6,149 nucleotides of DNA from an uncultured Microbacterium sp. (GCA_937926065.1 CALANM010000085.1:1-6149); one strand, 5' to 3'. Counted from the first letter of the stretch, positions 1 to 6,149 are shown. Made by a program: numbers and translations. Notes: generated by a model not told the origin, from the sequence alone.

Positions 1-1153
1 CGCCGACGGTCCCTTCACTGCCGAGCAGGCGGCGCGAGCCGCCACAACGGCCCAAGATCCGGTGCGGATCGTCCCGCCCGGAGAGGCTGCCGTGTTCCTT
101 GCGCCGCTGTCGGTCTCCCAGCTCGGCGACCCCGTGATCGTCGACCTGCTCGCACGCCTCGGCGTGCAGACTCTCGGTCAGCTCGCAGCGCTCCCGGCCG
201 AACGGCTCGTGGAGCGGTTCGGTCCGCAGGGGGCACGGCTGCACGATCTCGCGGCCGGGGCAGACTCGCGTCCCGTCACCCCGCGCACGCCCCCGCCGGA
301 GCTGCATCGCGAGATCGCCTTCGAGCCCCCGCTCGAACTGGCCGAACAGGTCGCCTTCGGCACCAGGATGGCGGCCGAGCAGTTCATCGCCGCACTCGGC
401 GCCGCCGACCTCGTGTGCACCGAGCTGCGCGTCATCGTCACGGGGGAGCGCGGAGAGCGCAGCTCACGGGTGTGGCTGCATCCGGGGGCCTTCGACGCGG
501 CAGGCGTCGTCGACCGGGTGCGCTGGCAGCTGGCCGAGCAGGGCCTGCGCAGCGCCGTCGCGCAGGTGCGGCTCGAACCCGAGCGGGTGGATGACGCAGC
601 GCACCACGTGCGAGCGCTGTTCGGCTCGGGGCCGGAGGAGCGTGTGCACCATGCGCTGTCGCGCGTGCAGGCGATGATCGGGCATCGCGGGGTGGTCACG
701 CCCGCCGTCGGGGGAGGGCGATGGCTGCTTGAGCGTCAGGTGCTCGTGCCGTGGGGAGACGTCGTCGACGGGGCATCCGCGGGAGCGATGGCGGGAACGG
801 CGCGGCGATCCGCCACCGCGACATCCGACCGGCCCTGGCCCGGGAGCCTTCCCGACCCGCTGCCGGCGACCGTGTTCTCCGAGCCGCTGCCGGTCGCCGT
901 CGTCGACGCGGAAGGCGACATGGTCGCCGTCGACGGGCGGGGAGAGCCGACCGCGACGCCTGTGCGGCTCGAGATCGCGGGCCGGAGCCGCGCGATCGAG
1001 TCATGGGCGGGACCGTGGCCCGTCATCGAGCGCACGTGGGATCCGTCACGTGCTCGGCGAGCCCACCGATTCCAGGTGGTCGACTCCGGTCAGACCGCAT
1101 GGCTGCTCGTCTGTGAAGCGGGAGTCTGGCACGCCGAAGGACGGTACGACTGA
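1..1153 (+). CDS. imuB: ImuB, inactive Y-family DNA polymerase homologue of the mutasome (3' part, 5' end missing)
   Basis: The reading frame is already open at the window edge (first full codon at nt 2) and ends with TGA at 1151-1153, giving 383 visible residues, so the palm and active-site region lies upstream. What is seen: a helix-hairpin-helix thumb segment near fragment residues 45-80 (LLARLGVQTLGQLAALP), then a little-finger-like region from about residue 95 to 215, then an actinobacterial ImuB tail. The tail includes QVLVPWG at residues 246-252 and ends in WHAEGRYD. In the known family, ImuB is a Y-family homologue without polymerase activity that binds the beta clamp and recruits DnaE2 and ImuA for SOS mutagenesis. 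The QVLVPWG segment lies where other ImuB proteins carry a clamp-binding motif; calling it that here is inference. dnaE2 follows after 16 nt, which strongly supports the call. Whether the catalytic acidic residues are absent cannot be judged from this fragment. Confidence 0.9.
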   Translation, partial: ADGPFTAEQAARAATTAQDPVRIVPPGEAAVFLAPLSVSQLGDPVIVDLLARLGVQTLGQLAALPAERLVERFGPQGARLHDLAAGADSRPVTPRTPPPELHREIAFEPPLELAEQVAFGTRMAAEQFIAALGAADLVCTELRVIVTGERGERSSRVWLHPGAFDAAGVVDRVRWQLAEQGLRSAVAQVRLEPERVDDAAHHVRALFGSGPEERVHHALSRVQAMIGHRGVVTPAVGGGRWLLERQVLVPWGDVVDGASAGAMAGTARRSATATSDRPWPGSLPDPLPATVFSEPLPVAVVDAEGDMVAVDGRGEPTATPVRLEIAGRSRAIESWAGPWPVIERTWDPSRARRAHRFQVVDSGQTAWLLVCEAGVWHAEGRYD

Positions 1154-1169
1154 TGCGGCGGTGCGACTG

Positions 1170-4100
1170 ATGGGGTTCAACAACCCGTCCGTGCCGTGGT
1201 CGGAGATGGAGCGGGTGCTGTCGGGGCGTCCGGCGCTCAACGGGGGCGACGGCCCCGCCTTCTCCCGCAAGCGGCAGAAGTACGAGCGGCCGCCGATCGT
1301 GCGGCCCGAGAACGCCGTGCCCTACGCCGAGCTGCATGCCCACTCGTCGTTCTCCTTCCTCGACGGGGCCTCCTCCCCGGCAGAGCTCGCTGAAGAGGCG
1401 GAGCGGCTCGGGCTCCATGCGCTCGCCATCACCGACCACGACGGCTTCTACGGCATCGTCCGTTTCGCTGAGGCTGCCGAGCAGCTGCAGGTGAAGACGG
1501 TGTTCGGGGCTGAGCTGTCGCTGCACAGCGCCGACCTGTCGGAGCATTCGAGCCGGCCGAGCGCTGCCCGGGCCGGCGAACCCGACCCGGAGGGGTCGCA
1601 CCTGCTGGTGCTCGCCCGCGGCGAGGAGGGCTACCACCGTCTCGCCGCCGCCCTCACCCACGCGCAGCTCGCCGGAGCCGAGAAGGGACGCCCTCGGTAT
1701 GACGTCCGTCATCTCGCCGAACAGTCCGGAGGGGAGTGGGCGATCCTCACCGGATGCCGCAAAGGCGCCGTCCGGCAGGCGCTTGCGCGAGGGGGAGCGG
1801 ATGCCGCCGCGCAGCAGCTCGATCTGCTCGTCGATCTGTTCGGGGCCGATGCCGTCAATGTCGAGCTCATCGACCACGGCAACCCCACCGACACGCGCGA
1901 CAACGACATCCTCGCGGGGCTCGCCCGCGAACGCCGGCTGCCGGTGCTCGCCACGAACAATGTTCACTACACGATCCCTGAGCGCGTGCACCTGGCGGCC
2001 GCGATCGCCGCCGTCCGGGCCAACCGCGGCATGGACGAACTCGACGGGTGGCTCCCCTCGCACGCGAGCGCTCACCTGCGTTCGGGTGCCGAGATGGCGC
2101 GACGGTTCCGCCGGTATCCGGGAGCGATCTCCCGCACCGTCGACCTTGCCGACGAGCTCGCGTTCCCCCTGCGCAGAGCGAAGCCGGCGCTCCCCAGACA
2201 GGAGGTCCCCGAGGGGCATACGCCGATGTCCTGGCTGCGGCATCTCGTGTGGGAGGCGGTGCCGCGCAAATACCCCGACGCGACCGATGCCGACCGGGCG
2301 CGCATCGAACGGGAGCTGTCGGTGATCGAGCAGAAGGACTTCCCGGGATACTTCCTCATCGTCCACGGCATCGTGCAGAAGGCGCGCGAACTCGGCATCC
2401 TTTGCCAAGGTCGAGGATCGGCGGCCAGCAGCGCCGTCTGCTACCTGCTCGACATCACCGCCGTCGACGCGATCGCCTACAACCTGCCGTTCGAGCGGTT
2501 CCTGTCGGCGATGCGCGACGAGGAGCCTGACATCGACGTCGACTTCGACTCCGACCGGCGCGAGGAGATCATCCAGTGGGTCTACCGCACCTACGGGCGG
2601 GAGCGTGCCGCGCAGGTGGCCAACGTCATCCAGTACCGTCCGAAGAACGCCGTGCGCGACATGGCGAAAGCGCTCGGTCATTCGCCCGGCCAGCAGGACG
2701 CGTGGTCGAAGCAGGTGGAGCGGTGGGACGGGCAGTTCGAGACCGCCGACCATGACATTCCCGATCGTGTGCTCCAGTACGCGGCGGAGCTGCTCAAAGC
2801 ACCGCGGCACCTCGGCATCCACTCGGGCGGGATGGTGCTGACCGATCGTCCGGTGGGTGAGGTGGTGCCGATCGAGCACGCCCGCATGGAGAACCGCACG
2901 GTCATTCAGTGGGACAAAGACGACGCTGCCTGGATGGGGCTGGTGAAGTTCGACCTGCTGGGCCTCGGGATGCTCGCGGCTCTTCAGTACTGCTTCGACA
3001 TGGTCGCGGATGCCACGGGGGAGCGGTGGGAGCTGGCGACGATCCCCAAGGAGGAGCAGGGCGTCTACGACATGCTGTGCCGCGCCGATTCGATCGGGGT
3101 GTTCCAGGTGGAGTCGCGTGCGCAGATGGGGCTGCTGCCGCGACTGCAGCCGCGGCGCTTCTATGACCTCGTGATCGAGATCGCGCTCATCCGCCCCGGC
3201 CCCATTCAGGGCGGGGCCGTGCACCCGTATGTGCGGCGCAAGCTGGGGCGCGAGAAGGTCACCTACGCGCACGAGAAGCTGCGGCCCGTGCTCGAACGCA
3301 CTCTCGGGGTGCCTGTGTTCCAGGAGCAGCTCATGCAGATGGGCATGGCCGTCGGCGGGCTCACGGGTGAAGACGCCGACCTCCTGCGCCGCGCCATGGG
3401 GTCGAAGCGGGGGATCGAGCGCATCGACTCTCTCAAGAAGAAGCTGTACGCGGGGATGGCCGAGAACGGGCTGGTCGGTCAGGTCGCCGACGACATCTAC
3501 GCGAAGATCCAGGCGTTCGCGAACTTCGGCTTCGCTGAGAGCCACTCGCTGTCGTTCGGGCTGCTCGTGTATGCGTCGTCCTGGCTCAAGCTGCACTATC
3601 CGGCGGCGTTCCTCGCAGCGCTCCTGCGTGCTCAGCCGATGGGGTTCTACTCGCCCGCGTCTCTCGTGGCCGACGCCCGCCGCCACGGCGTCCGTGTGCT
3701 GCGCCCTGACCTGCATGCGTCGGGCGCTGAGGCGGGGCTTGAGCCGCTGCAAGGGCCAGGGTCGGCCGAGGGCGACGCGGCCGATGCGGGCGGAGCGGCG
3801 ACGGATGCCGGAGAGCGGCGACGCGACCCGACCGGGAGGGCGTCATGCACCGACCGCAGGCAGCCGCCGGTGCCGCCGTTCGACCCGGATGCGCCCGATG
3901 AGTCCGCTGCCCACCGTCGCGACGGCGCGTTCGCCGTGAGGCTCGGGCTCGCGTCGGTGACGGGCGTCGGCAAGGCGCTCGCCGAGAAGATCGTGGCGGA
4001 GCGAGAAGCGCACGGCCCGTACCGCGACTTGCGTGATCTCGTGCGGCGCACCGGAGCTGCCACCCCGCAGCTCGAAGCGCTCGCGACAGCAGGGGCGTTC

Positions 4101-4634
4101 GAGTGTCTCGGTCTCAGCCGTCGCGAGGGCATCTGGCTTGCCGGCGACGCTGCGCAGAATCGGCCCGAGTTCCTCGAGGGCACTCTCGTGGCTGTGCAGC
4201 CGCCGCTGTTCGGCGATCAGACCAGTTACGACGTCCTCGCCGCAGACCTGTGGGCGACGGGGCTGTCGACCGACGACCACCCGCTCACGCACTACCGCTC
4301 GCAGCTCGACGCGCGCGGGGTGCTCACGTCGAAGGAGCTGCGCACTCACGAGACCGGGCGGCGTGTCGAGGTCGCCGGGCTCGTCACGCACCGGCAGCGG
4401 CCGGCGACGGCATCCGGCATCACGTTCCTGAACCTCGAAGACGAGCACGGGCTCGTCAACGTCGTCTGCTCGGTCGGTGTGTGGAACAAGTACCGGCGGG
4501 TGCTGCGGGATTCGCCGGGTCTCATCGCCCGAGGCATCCTGGAGCGCTCACCCGAAGGGGTGACGAACCTGCTGGCCGATCGGTTCGAAGACCTGCAGGT
4601 GGGGGTGAGTCACCGATCTCGCGACTTCCGCTGA
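1170..4634 (+). CDS. dnaE2: Error-prone DNA polymerase DnaE2 (C-family, ImuC)
   Basis: Encodes 1154 residues, slightly longer than most DnaE2 proteins (roughly 1050-1150). DnaE2 extends primers past lesions as part of the ImuA/ImuB/DnaE2 mutasome. Domains in order: PHP domain from about residue 50, with HAH at 56-58, TDHDG from 88, E115, H144 and H266; polymerase core with GRGS at 414-417, the catalytic PDIDVDF at 453-459, a third candidate catalytic aspartate D595 in KFDLLGL, HLGIHSGG near 547-554 and RPGPIQGG from 675; HhH region around 923-975; OB fold from about 1066; family-like C-terminus RSRDFR. ATG at 1170 is chosen because MGFNNPSVPWSEMERVLSGR matches the usual DnaE2 N-terminus; the frame stays open upstream only as a shadow of imuB. 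GTG at 1161 is an in-frame alternative. No clear Shine-Dalgarno precedes it, so translation is probably coupled to imuB. No QxxLF-type clamp motif is seen at the C-terminus, as expected if ImuB supplies clamp contact. Confidence 0.96.
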   Translation: MGFNNPSVPWSEMERVLSGRPALNGGDGPAFSRKRQKYERPPIVRPENAVPYAELHAHSSFSFLDGASSPAELAEEAERLGLHALAITDHDGFYGIVRFAEAAEQLQVKTVFGAELSLHSADLSEHSSRPSAARAGEPDPEGSHLLVLARGEEGYHRLAAALTHAQLAGAEKGRPRYDVRHLAEQSGGEWAILTGCRKGAVRQALARGGADAAAQQLDLLVDLFGADAVNVELIDHGNPTDTRDNDILAGLARERRLPVLATNNVHYTIPERVHLAAAIAAVRANRGMDELDGWLPSHASAHLRSGAEMARRFRRYPGAISRTVDLADELAFPLRRAKPALPRQEVPEGHTPMSWLRHLVWEAVPRKYPDATDADRARIERELSVIEQKDFPGYFLIVHGIVQKARELGILCQGRGSAASSAVCYLLDITAVDAIAYNLPFERFLSAMRDEEPDIDVDFDSDRREEIIQWVYRTYGRERAAQVANVIQYRPKNAVRDMAKALGHSPGQQDAWSKQVERWDGQFETADHDIPDRVLQYAAELLKAPRHLGIHSGGMVLTDRPVGEVVPIEHARMENRTVIQWDKDDAAWMGLVKFDLLGLGMLAALQYCFDMVADATGERWELATIPKEEQGVYDMLCRADSIGVFQVESRAQMGLLPRLQPRRFYDLVIEIALIRPGPIQGGAVHPYVRRKLGREKVTYAHEKLRPVLERTLGVPVFQEQLMQMGMAVGGLTGEDADLLRRAMGSKRGIERIDSLKKKLYAGMAENGLVGQVADDIYAKIQAFANFGFAESHSLSFGLLVYASSWLKLHYPAAFLAALLRAQPMGFYSPASLVADARRHGVRVLRPDLHASGAEAGLEPLQGPGSAEGDAADAGGAATDAGERRRDPTGRASCTDRRQPPVPPFDPDAPDESAAHRRDGAFAVRLGLASVTGVGKALAEKIVAEREAHGPYRDLRDLVRRTGAATPQLEALATAGAFECLGLSRREGIWLAGDAAQNRPEFLEGTLVAVQPPLFGDQTSYDVLAADLWATGLSTDDHPLTHYRSQLDARGVLTSKELRTHETGRRVEVAGLVTHRQRPATASGITFLNLEDEHGLVNVVCSVGVWNKYRRVLRDSPGLIARGILERSPEGVTNLLADRFEDLQVGVSHRSRDFR

Positions 4635-4659
4635 GCGTCCCGCGTGGCGGCCGGACAGG

Positions 4660-4692
4660 ACGATGCCCCGAGCCGTGGGCCCGGGGCATCGT
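4660..4692. terminator. Hairpin between convergent genes, likely bidirectional terminator
   Basis: Arms acgatgccccg (4660-4670) and cggggcatcgt (4682-4692) are perfectly complementary over 11 bp. Inside the 11-nt loop, gcc (4672-4674) can pair with ggc (4678-4680), leaving a GTG tip and one A/C mismatch. It begins 25 nt after the dnaE2 stop and lies about 57 nt beyond the stop of the minus-strand HesB-like gene, so it could end transcription from both sides. There is no T-run on either side, which is common for terminators in high-GC actinobacteria but lowers certainty about intrinsic termination. Confidence 0.75.
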
Positions 4693-4748
4693 AAGACTGA
4701 GTCCGCCGCAGCGGGTTCCGCGCCGGCGATCCGGTGCGGGGTGCGCTG

Positions 4749-5030
4749 TCAGCGCTGGTCGGCGAGGGCGAAGCCCACCGATCCGTCGTCGGTGACGCGC
4801 GCGTCGAGCACGCGGTTGTCGAGTGCGACGCTCGTGACGGGGTCGACGAATACGCGAGCACCGTCTGCCTCGACGACGGTGTCGTCGGGCTCGGGGGCGG
4901 TCGCCAGGTTCAGGGCGTAGCCGGTCTCAGGGGCGACGGCCTCGCTGATGCGCAGGCCGCCCGTCTCGGTCGACAGCTGCTCGGTGAGCGACTTGACGGC
5001 GATCGAAGCGTTCTCGGTGAGTGTGAGCAT
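4749..5030 (-). CDS. HesB/IscA-like protein lacking all cysteines
   Basis: Encodes 93 residues starting MLTLTENASIAVKSL and ending FALADQR. The layout follows the HesB/IscA (A-type iron-sulfur carrier) fold: an N-terminal LTxxA helix, GGLRIS at about 24-29, a central strand-rich part with GARVFVDP, and a closing beta segment (SVGFALA). Canonical IscA proteins bind iron or clusters through three cysteines (one central, then a C-terminal CxC). Here there is no cysteine anywhere, so a classical cluster-carrier role is doubtful; actinobacterial proteins of this kind are often annotated as Fe-S assembly proteins purely by fold. It is probably cytoplasmic, with no signal peptide or membrane segment. 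The start at 5030 is chosen because AAGGAG lies 5 nt upstream; the frame continues to an upstream GTG-type start near 5105, but that extension has no family resemblance. It appears monocistronic and convergent with dnaE2. Function is unknown. Confidence 0.82.
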   Translation of the reverse strand: MLTLTENASIAVKSLTEQLSTETGGLRISEAVAPETGYALNLATAPEPDDTVVEADGARVFVDPVTSVALDNRVLDARVTDDGSVGFALADQR

Positions 5031-5035
5031 GTGCT

Positions 5036-5041
5036 CTCCTT
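5036..5041 (-). promoter_or_regulatory. Shine-Dalgarno sequence fixing the start of the HesB-like gene
   Basis: Read on the minus strand, AAGGAG within GGAAGGAGAG ends 5 nt before the ATG at 5030. It is the best ribosome binding site in the window and decides between this start and the upstream in-frame extension. It also suggests the small protein is efficiently translated. Confidence 0.85.
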
Positions 5042-5063
5042 CCGTGGATTGCGGACGGGCCAC

Positions 5064-5076
5064 GATTCCGAGAATC
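5064..5076. repeat. 13-bp palindrome GATTC-CGA-GAATC
   Basis: Two perfectly complementary 5-bp arms (5064-5068 and 5072-5076) flank a 3-nt centre, about 34-46 nt upstream of the HesB-like start codon. Position and symmetry would suit a repressor site or a small leader hairpin, but the arms are short and chance occurrence is possible. Confidence 0.35.
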
Positions 5077-5128
5077 ACCGGATACCGCAAGTCCTGACAC
5101 ACCATGTGCGCCGGTTCACACCGGATAC
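5076..5128. repeat. Direct repeat CACCGGATAC, two copies 43 bp apart
   Basis: Identical 10-mers occur at 5076-5085 and 5119-5128, both inside the 107-nt gap upstream of the HesB-like gene. Their start-to-start distance of 43 bp is close to four DNA turns, so both would face the same side of the helix. On the minus strand each reads GTATCCGGTG. The exact repeat is directly visible; any regulatory role is inference. Confidence 0.5.
5111..5124 (-). terminator. Weak hairpin just after the lipoprotein gene
   Basis: CCGGT (5111-5115) and ACCGG (5120-5124) form a 5-bp GC-rich stem with a 4-nt loop, 13 nt after the stop codon of the minus-strand lipoprotein gene. No T-run follows. The position fits a terminator, but the stem is short and overlaps one copy of the direct repeat, so it may be coincidental. 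Confidence 0.25.
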
Positions 5129-5137
5129 GGAGGTTCG

Positions 5138-6004
5138 TCAGTCGCAGGTCTCAAAGACGTAGGCGGGGTCGTCGGGGGTGACGAGGTCGCGGTCGCGCAG
5201 GACGACGGATGCCGGGGTCGCCGCATCCGCGCACACCGCGGAGAACGGGCGGGGGAGGGTGTCGGAGTACTCGATCGCGATGACCGCGTCGCCGTAGACG
5301 TCGGTGTAGGAGGGGCACTCATCCCATGCGGCGCACTCTTCGGCGATCGCGAAGTCGAAGCCTGCCTCAGCATGCAGGCGAGCGGTGTGCTCAGCGGCGT
5401 TCTTCTGACCTGCGGCGAGCCCGTGCTCGTGCGCGATGCCGACGAGGATCTTCGCGACCGCCAGGTTGTCGTTGAAAGTGAGGGCGCCGTCGGTGCGGGT
5501 GTAGGTGTCGAGGTTGTCGAACTCGACGGCGTCGTATCCGTCTGTGGCGCACCCGTCGATCCACGGGCTGACGATCGCGGCGACGGCTTCGGCATCCCTC
5601 GTGTCGACGATGACCTCGTCGGGCCAGTCAGGGTCGTGCACGAGTTCTCCGTCAGCGCTCTTGAGGAGGAGATCGTCCGGCCACAGCGGGAGCTCGCCGG
5701 GCTGCGTCTGGAAGCCGTTGACGTAGCAGACCGAATAGACGTCGTCGGCGGGGGCCGCGGTGCGGTCACGCACAACGATCCCCACACCGGACGGCGGCGG
5801 GTATGCCCCGCCGAGCTGGTAGTCAGGCGTAGCTCCGGTGGGCGGCAGATCGATCGAGGGGATCGGCGCGGCTGAACTCGGCGTGGCTGTGCGGGTCACT
5901 GGAGCCGACGAGCCGATGGAGGATCCGGTGGCTCCGGCGGAGCACCCCGCCAGCGCGCACCCCACCATCACGGTGAGGAGCGTGAGGATGCCGCGACGAG
6001 CCAC
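5138..6004 (-). CDS. Secreted lipoprotein, endo-alpha-1,4-polygalactosaminidase-like (GH114 family)
   Basis: Encodes 288 residues from GTG at 6004. The N-terminus is a lipoprotein signal: positively charged ARR, a hydrophobic stretch (ILTLLTVMVGCAL) and the lipobox LAGC with the lipidated cysteine at residue 21. A Ser/Thr/Ala/Pro-rich linker runs to about residue 55. The rest resembles the GH114 TIM-barrel: YQLGGAYPPP (about 62-71), CYVNGFQTQ (about 93-101), DGYDAVEFDNLDTYT (about 155-169), GQKNAAE (about 199-205) and FAIAEEC (about 218-224). By family analogy, an aspartate or glutamate in the DAVEFDN motif and E222 would be catalytic. Six cysteines in the mature domain suggest disulfides, fitting an outer-surface enzyme. 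GH114 members cleave galactosaminogalactan-type polysaccharides; the substrate here is unknown. The frame runs back to a TTG at 6109 inside the tRNA gene, which is not credible; starting at 6004 gives an ideal signal peptide, although no good Shine-Dalgarno is seen. Confidence 0.85.
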   Translation of the reverse strand: MARRGILTLLTVMVGCALAGCSAGATGSSIGSSAPVTRTATPSSAAPIPSIDLPPTGATPDYQLGGAYPPPSGVGIVVRDRTAAPADDVYSVCYVNGFQTQPGELPLWPDDLLLKSADGELVHDPDWPDEVIVDTRDAEAVAAIVSPWIDGCATDGYDAVEFDNLDTYTRTDGALTFNDNLAVAKILVGIAHEHGLAAGQKNAAEHTARLHAEAGFDFAIAEECAAWDECPSYTDVYGDAVIAIEYSDTLPRPFSAVCADAATPASVVLRDRDLVTPDDPAYVFETCD

Positions 6005-6094
6005 GGAGTCGACGCTACCGAAGCCGGCGAGCCGCCCGTTCGCGGCCCCGCCGTGCCGCCGCAGCCGCGCTCGCCGGATAGACTCGACGGACCT
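6005..6094. promoter_or_regulatory. Divergent intergenic region between lipoprotein gene and tRNA-Arg
   Basis: These 90 nt must carry the plus-strand tRNA promoter and probably the minus-strand lipoprotein promoter. Apart from the TAGACT element near the tRNA, nothing clear is seen for the minus strand. TATCCGG on the minus strand at 6080-6074 echoes the repeat found upstream of the HesB-like gene, but the same heptamer also occurs inside dnaE2 coding sequence (around 2116). Confidence 0.4.
6079..6084 (+). promoter_or_regulatory. Candidate -10 element (TAGACT) of the tRNA gene
   Basis: TAGACT ends 10 nt before the first tRNA base, the right distance for transcription starting at or a few bases before the tRNA. 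It matches the TAnnnT pattern of actinobacterial housekeeping promoters. No recognisable -35 box is present 16-18 nt upstream, where the sequence is purely G/C-rich. Confidence 0.45.
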
Positions 6095-6149
6095 GCCTCT
6101 GTAGCTCAATGGAAGAGCAGCTCCGTCCTAAGGAGAGGGTTGGGGGTTC
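6095..6149 (+). tRNA. tRNA-Arg (anticodon CCT), cut off by the window end
   Basis: Positions follow the standard tRNA plan: acceptor 5' strand gcctctg (6095-6101), T8 A9, D-stem GCTC/GAGC (6104-6107 with 6115-6118) around the loop AATGGAA, anticodon arm with CTCC/GGAG around loop GTCCTAA, a 5-nt variable loop, T-stem 5' strand GGGGG (6142-6146) and TTC (6147-6149). The anticodon CCT (6127-6129) follows T33 and precedes AA, so it reads the arginine codon AGG. The 3' half of the T-arm and the acceptor 3' strand lie outside the window. Oddities: position 32 is G where a pyrimidine is usual, and the outermost anticodon-stem pair would be G27-A43. Confidence 0.88.

Larger units (their letters stand above)
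5031..5137 (-). promoter_or_regulatory. 107-nt leader/promoter region of the HesB-like gene
   Basis: The gap between the lipoprotein stop and the HesB-like start must hold the promoter of the small gene unless it is co-transcribed with the upstream lipoprotein gene. No convincing -35/-10 pair is seen; TTGCGG (5090-5085) followed 17 nt later by AATCGT is the best spaced pair but matches consensus only about half. Two short symmetrical elements and a 10-bp direct repeat lie here (listed separately). The extent and role are inferred from position. Confidence 0.4.

Noticed and set aside
729..1169. Possible N-terminal extension of DnaE2 overlapping imuB
   Set aside because: The extra residues are Arg/Ser/Pro-rich shadow sequence of imuB, while the expected DnaE2 N-terminus begins exactly at the ATG at 1170.
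1023..3752. A 909-codon open frame on the minus strand opposite imuB and dnaE2
   Set aside because: It is the antisense shadow of strongly conserved coding sequence in GC-rich DNA, where such long open frames are common. Its translation is Arg/His/Pro/Leu-rich with no recognisable motif.
1..4634. SOS box (LexA site) for the mutasome operon
   Set aside because: No convincing GAAC-N4-GTTC-type site was seen near the imuB-dnaE2 junction; the regulatory region would lie upstream of the window.
5031..5105. 25-residue N-terminal extension of the HesB-like protein
   Set aside because: The excellent Shine-Dalgarno immediately before the ATG at 5030 and the family-like N-terminus MLTLTENA argue for the shorter form.
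6005..6109. Longer lipoprotein gene starting at TTG 6109
   Set aside because: It would start inside the tRNA and place 35 Arg/Gly-rich residues before the signal peptide. The GTG at 6004 gives a normal lipoprotein signal.
1..6149. Apparent enrichment of the hexamer GGATGC/GCATCC (16 occurrences counted by eye) as a possible genome-wide signal
   Set aside because: The related CGATGC/GCATCG occurs at a similar frequency (about 13 by eye), so this looks like a general GATGC codon-context bias and not a specific motif.
6095..6149. tRNA as an integration site for a mobile element
   Set aside because: The 3' end of the tRNA, where an att site would lie, is outside the window, and no integrase or duplicated tRNA end is visible inside it.

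Overview
The window is very GC-rich (about 70% by eye) with strong G/C bias at third codon positions. Together with an imuB-dnaE2 mutagenesis cassette, a lipoprotein GH114-type glycosidase and a cysteine-free HesB-like protein, this points to a high-GC actinobacterium. My best guess is Microbacteriaceae (Microbacterium-like), inferred from gene style and not from a database match.

Layout. Nucleotides 1-1153 (+) hold the 3' part of imuB, the catalytically inactive Y-family polymerase homologue of the mutasome; its 5' end lies outside the window. Only 16 nt later dnaE2 (1170-4634, +) begins; it encodes the error-prone C-family replicative-type polymerase. The pair forms the downstream part of the SOS-associated imuA-imuB-dnaE2 cassette, in which ImuB links DnaE2 to the sliding clamp for translesion synthesis. 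A perfect 11-bp-stem hairpin (4660-4692) sits between the convergent ends of dnaE2 and the next gene, a likely two-way terminator.

On the minus strand, 4749-5030 encodes a 93-residue HesB/IscA-like protein with no cysteine at all, preceded by a very good Shine-Dalgarno sequence. A 107-nt gap follows with a spaced 10-bp direct repeat and a small palindrome. Then comes a minus-strand gene (5138-6004) for a secreted lipoprotein resembling endo-alpha-1,4-polygalactosaminidase (GH114). The last 55 nt (6095-6149, +) are the 5' part of a tRNA-Arg(CCT), cut by the window end and divergent from the lipoprotein gene.

Functionally, imuB and dnaE2 belong together as one operon. The remaining three genes look like unrelated single transcription units. 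No mobile element, CRISPR array, phage gene or clearly new system is visible. The points most worth a second look are the cysteine-less HesB-like protein, the repeat pair upstream of it, the long low-complexity linker in DnaE2, and the irregular anticodon arm of the tRNA.
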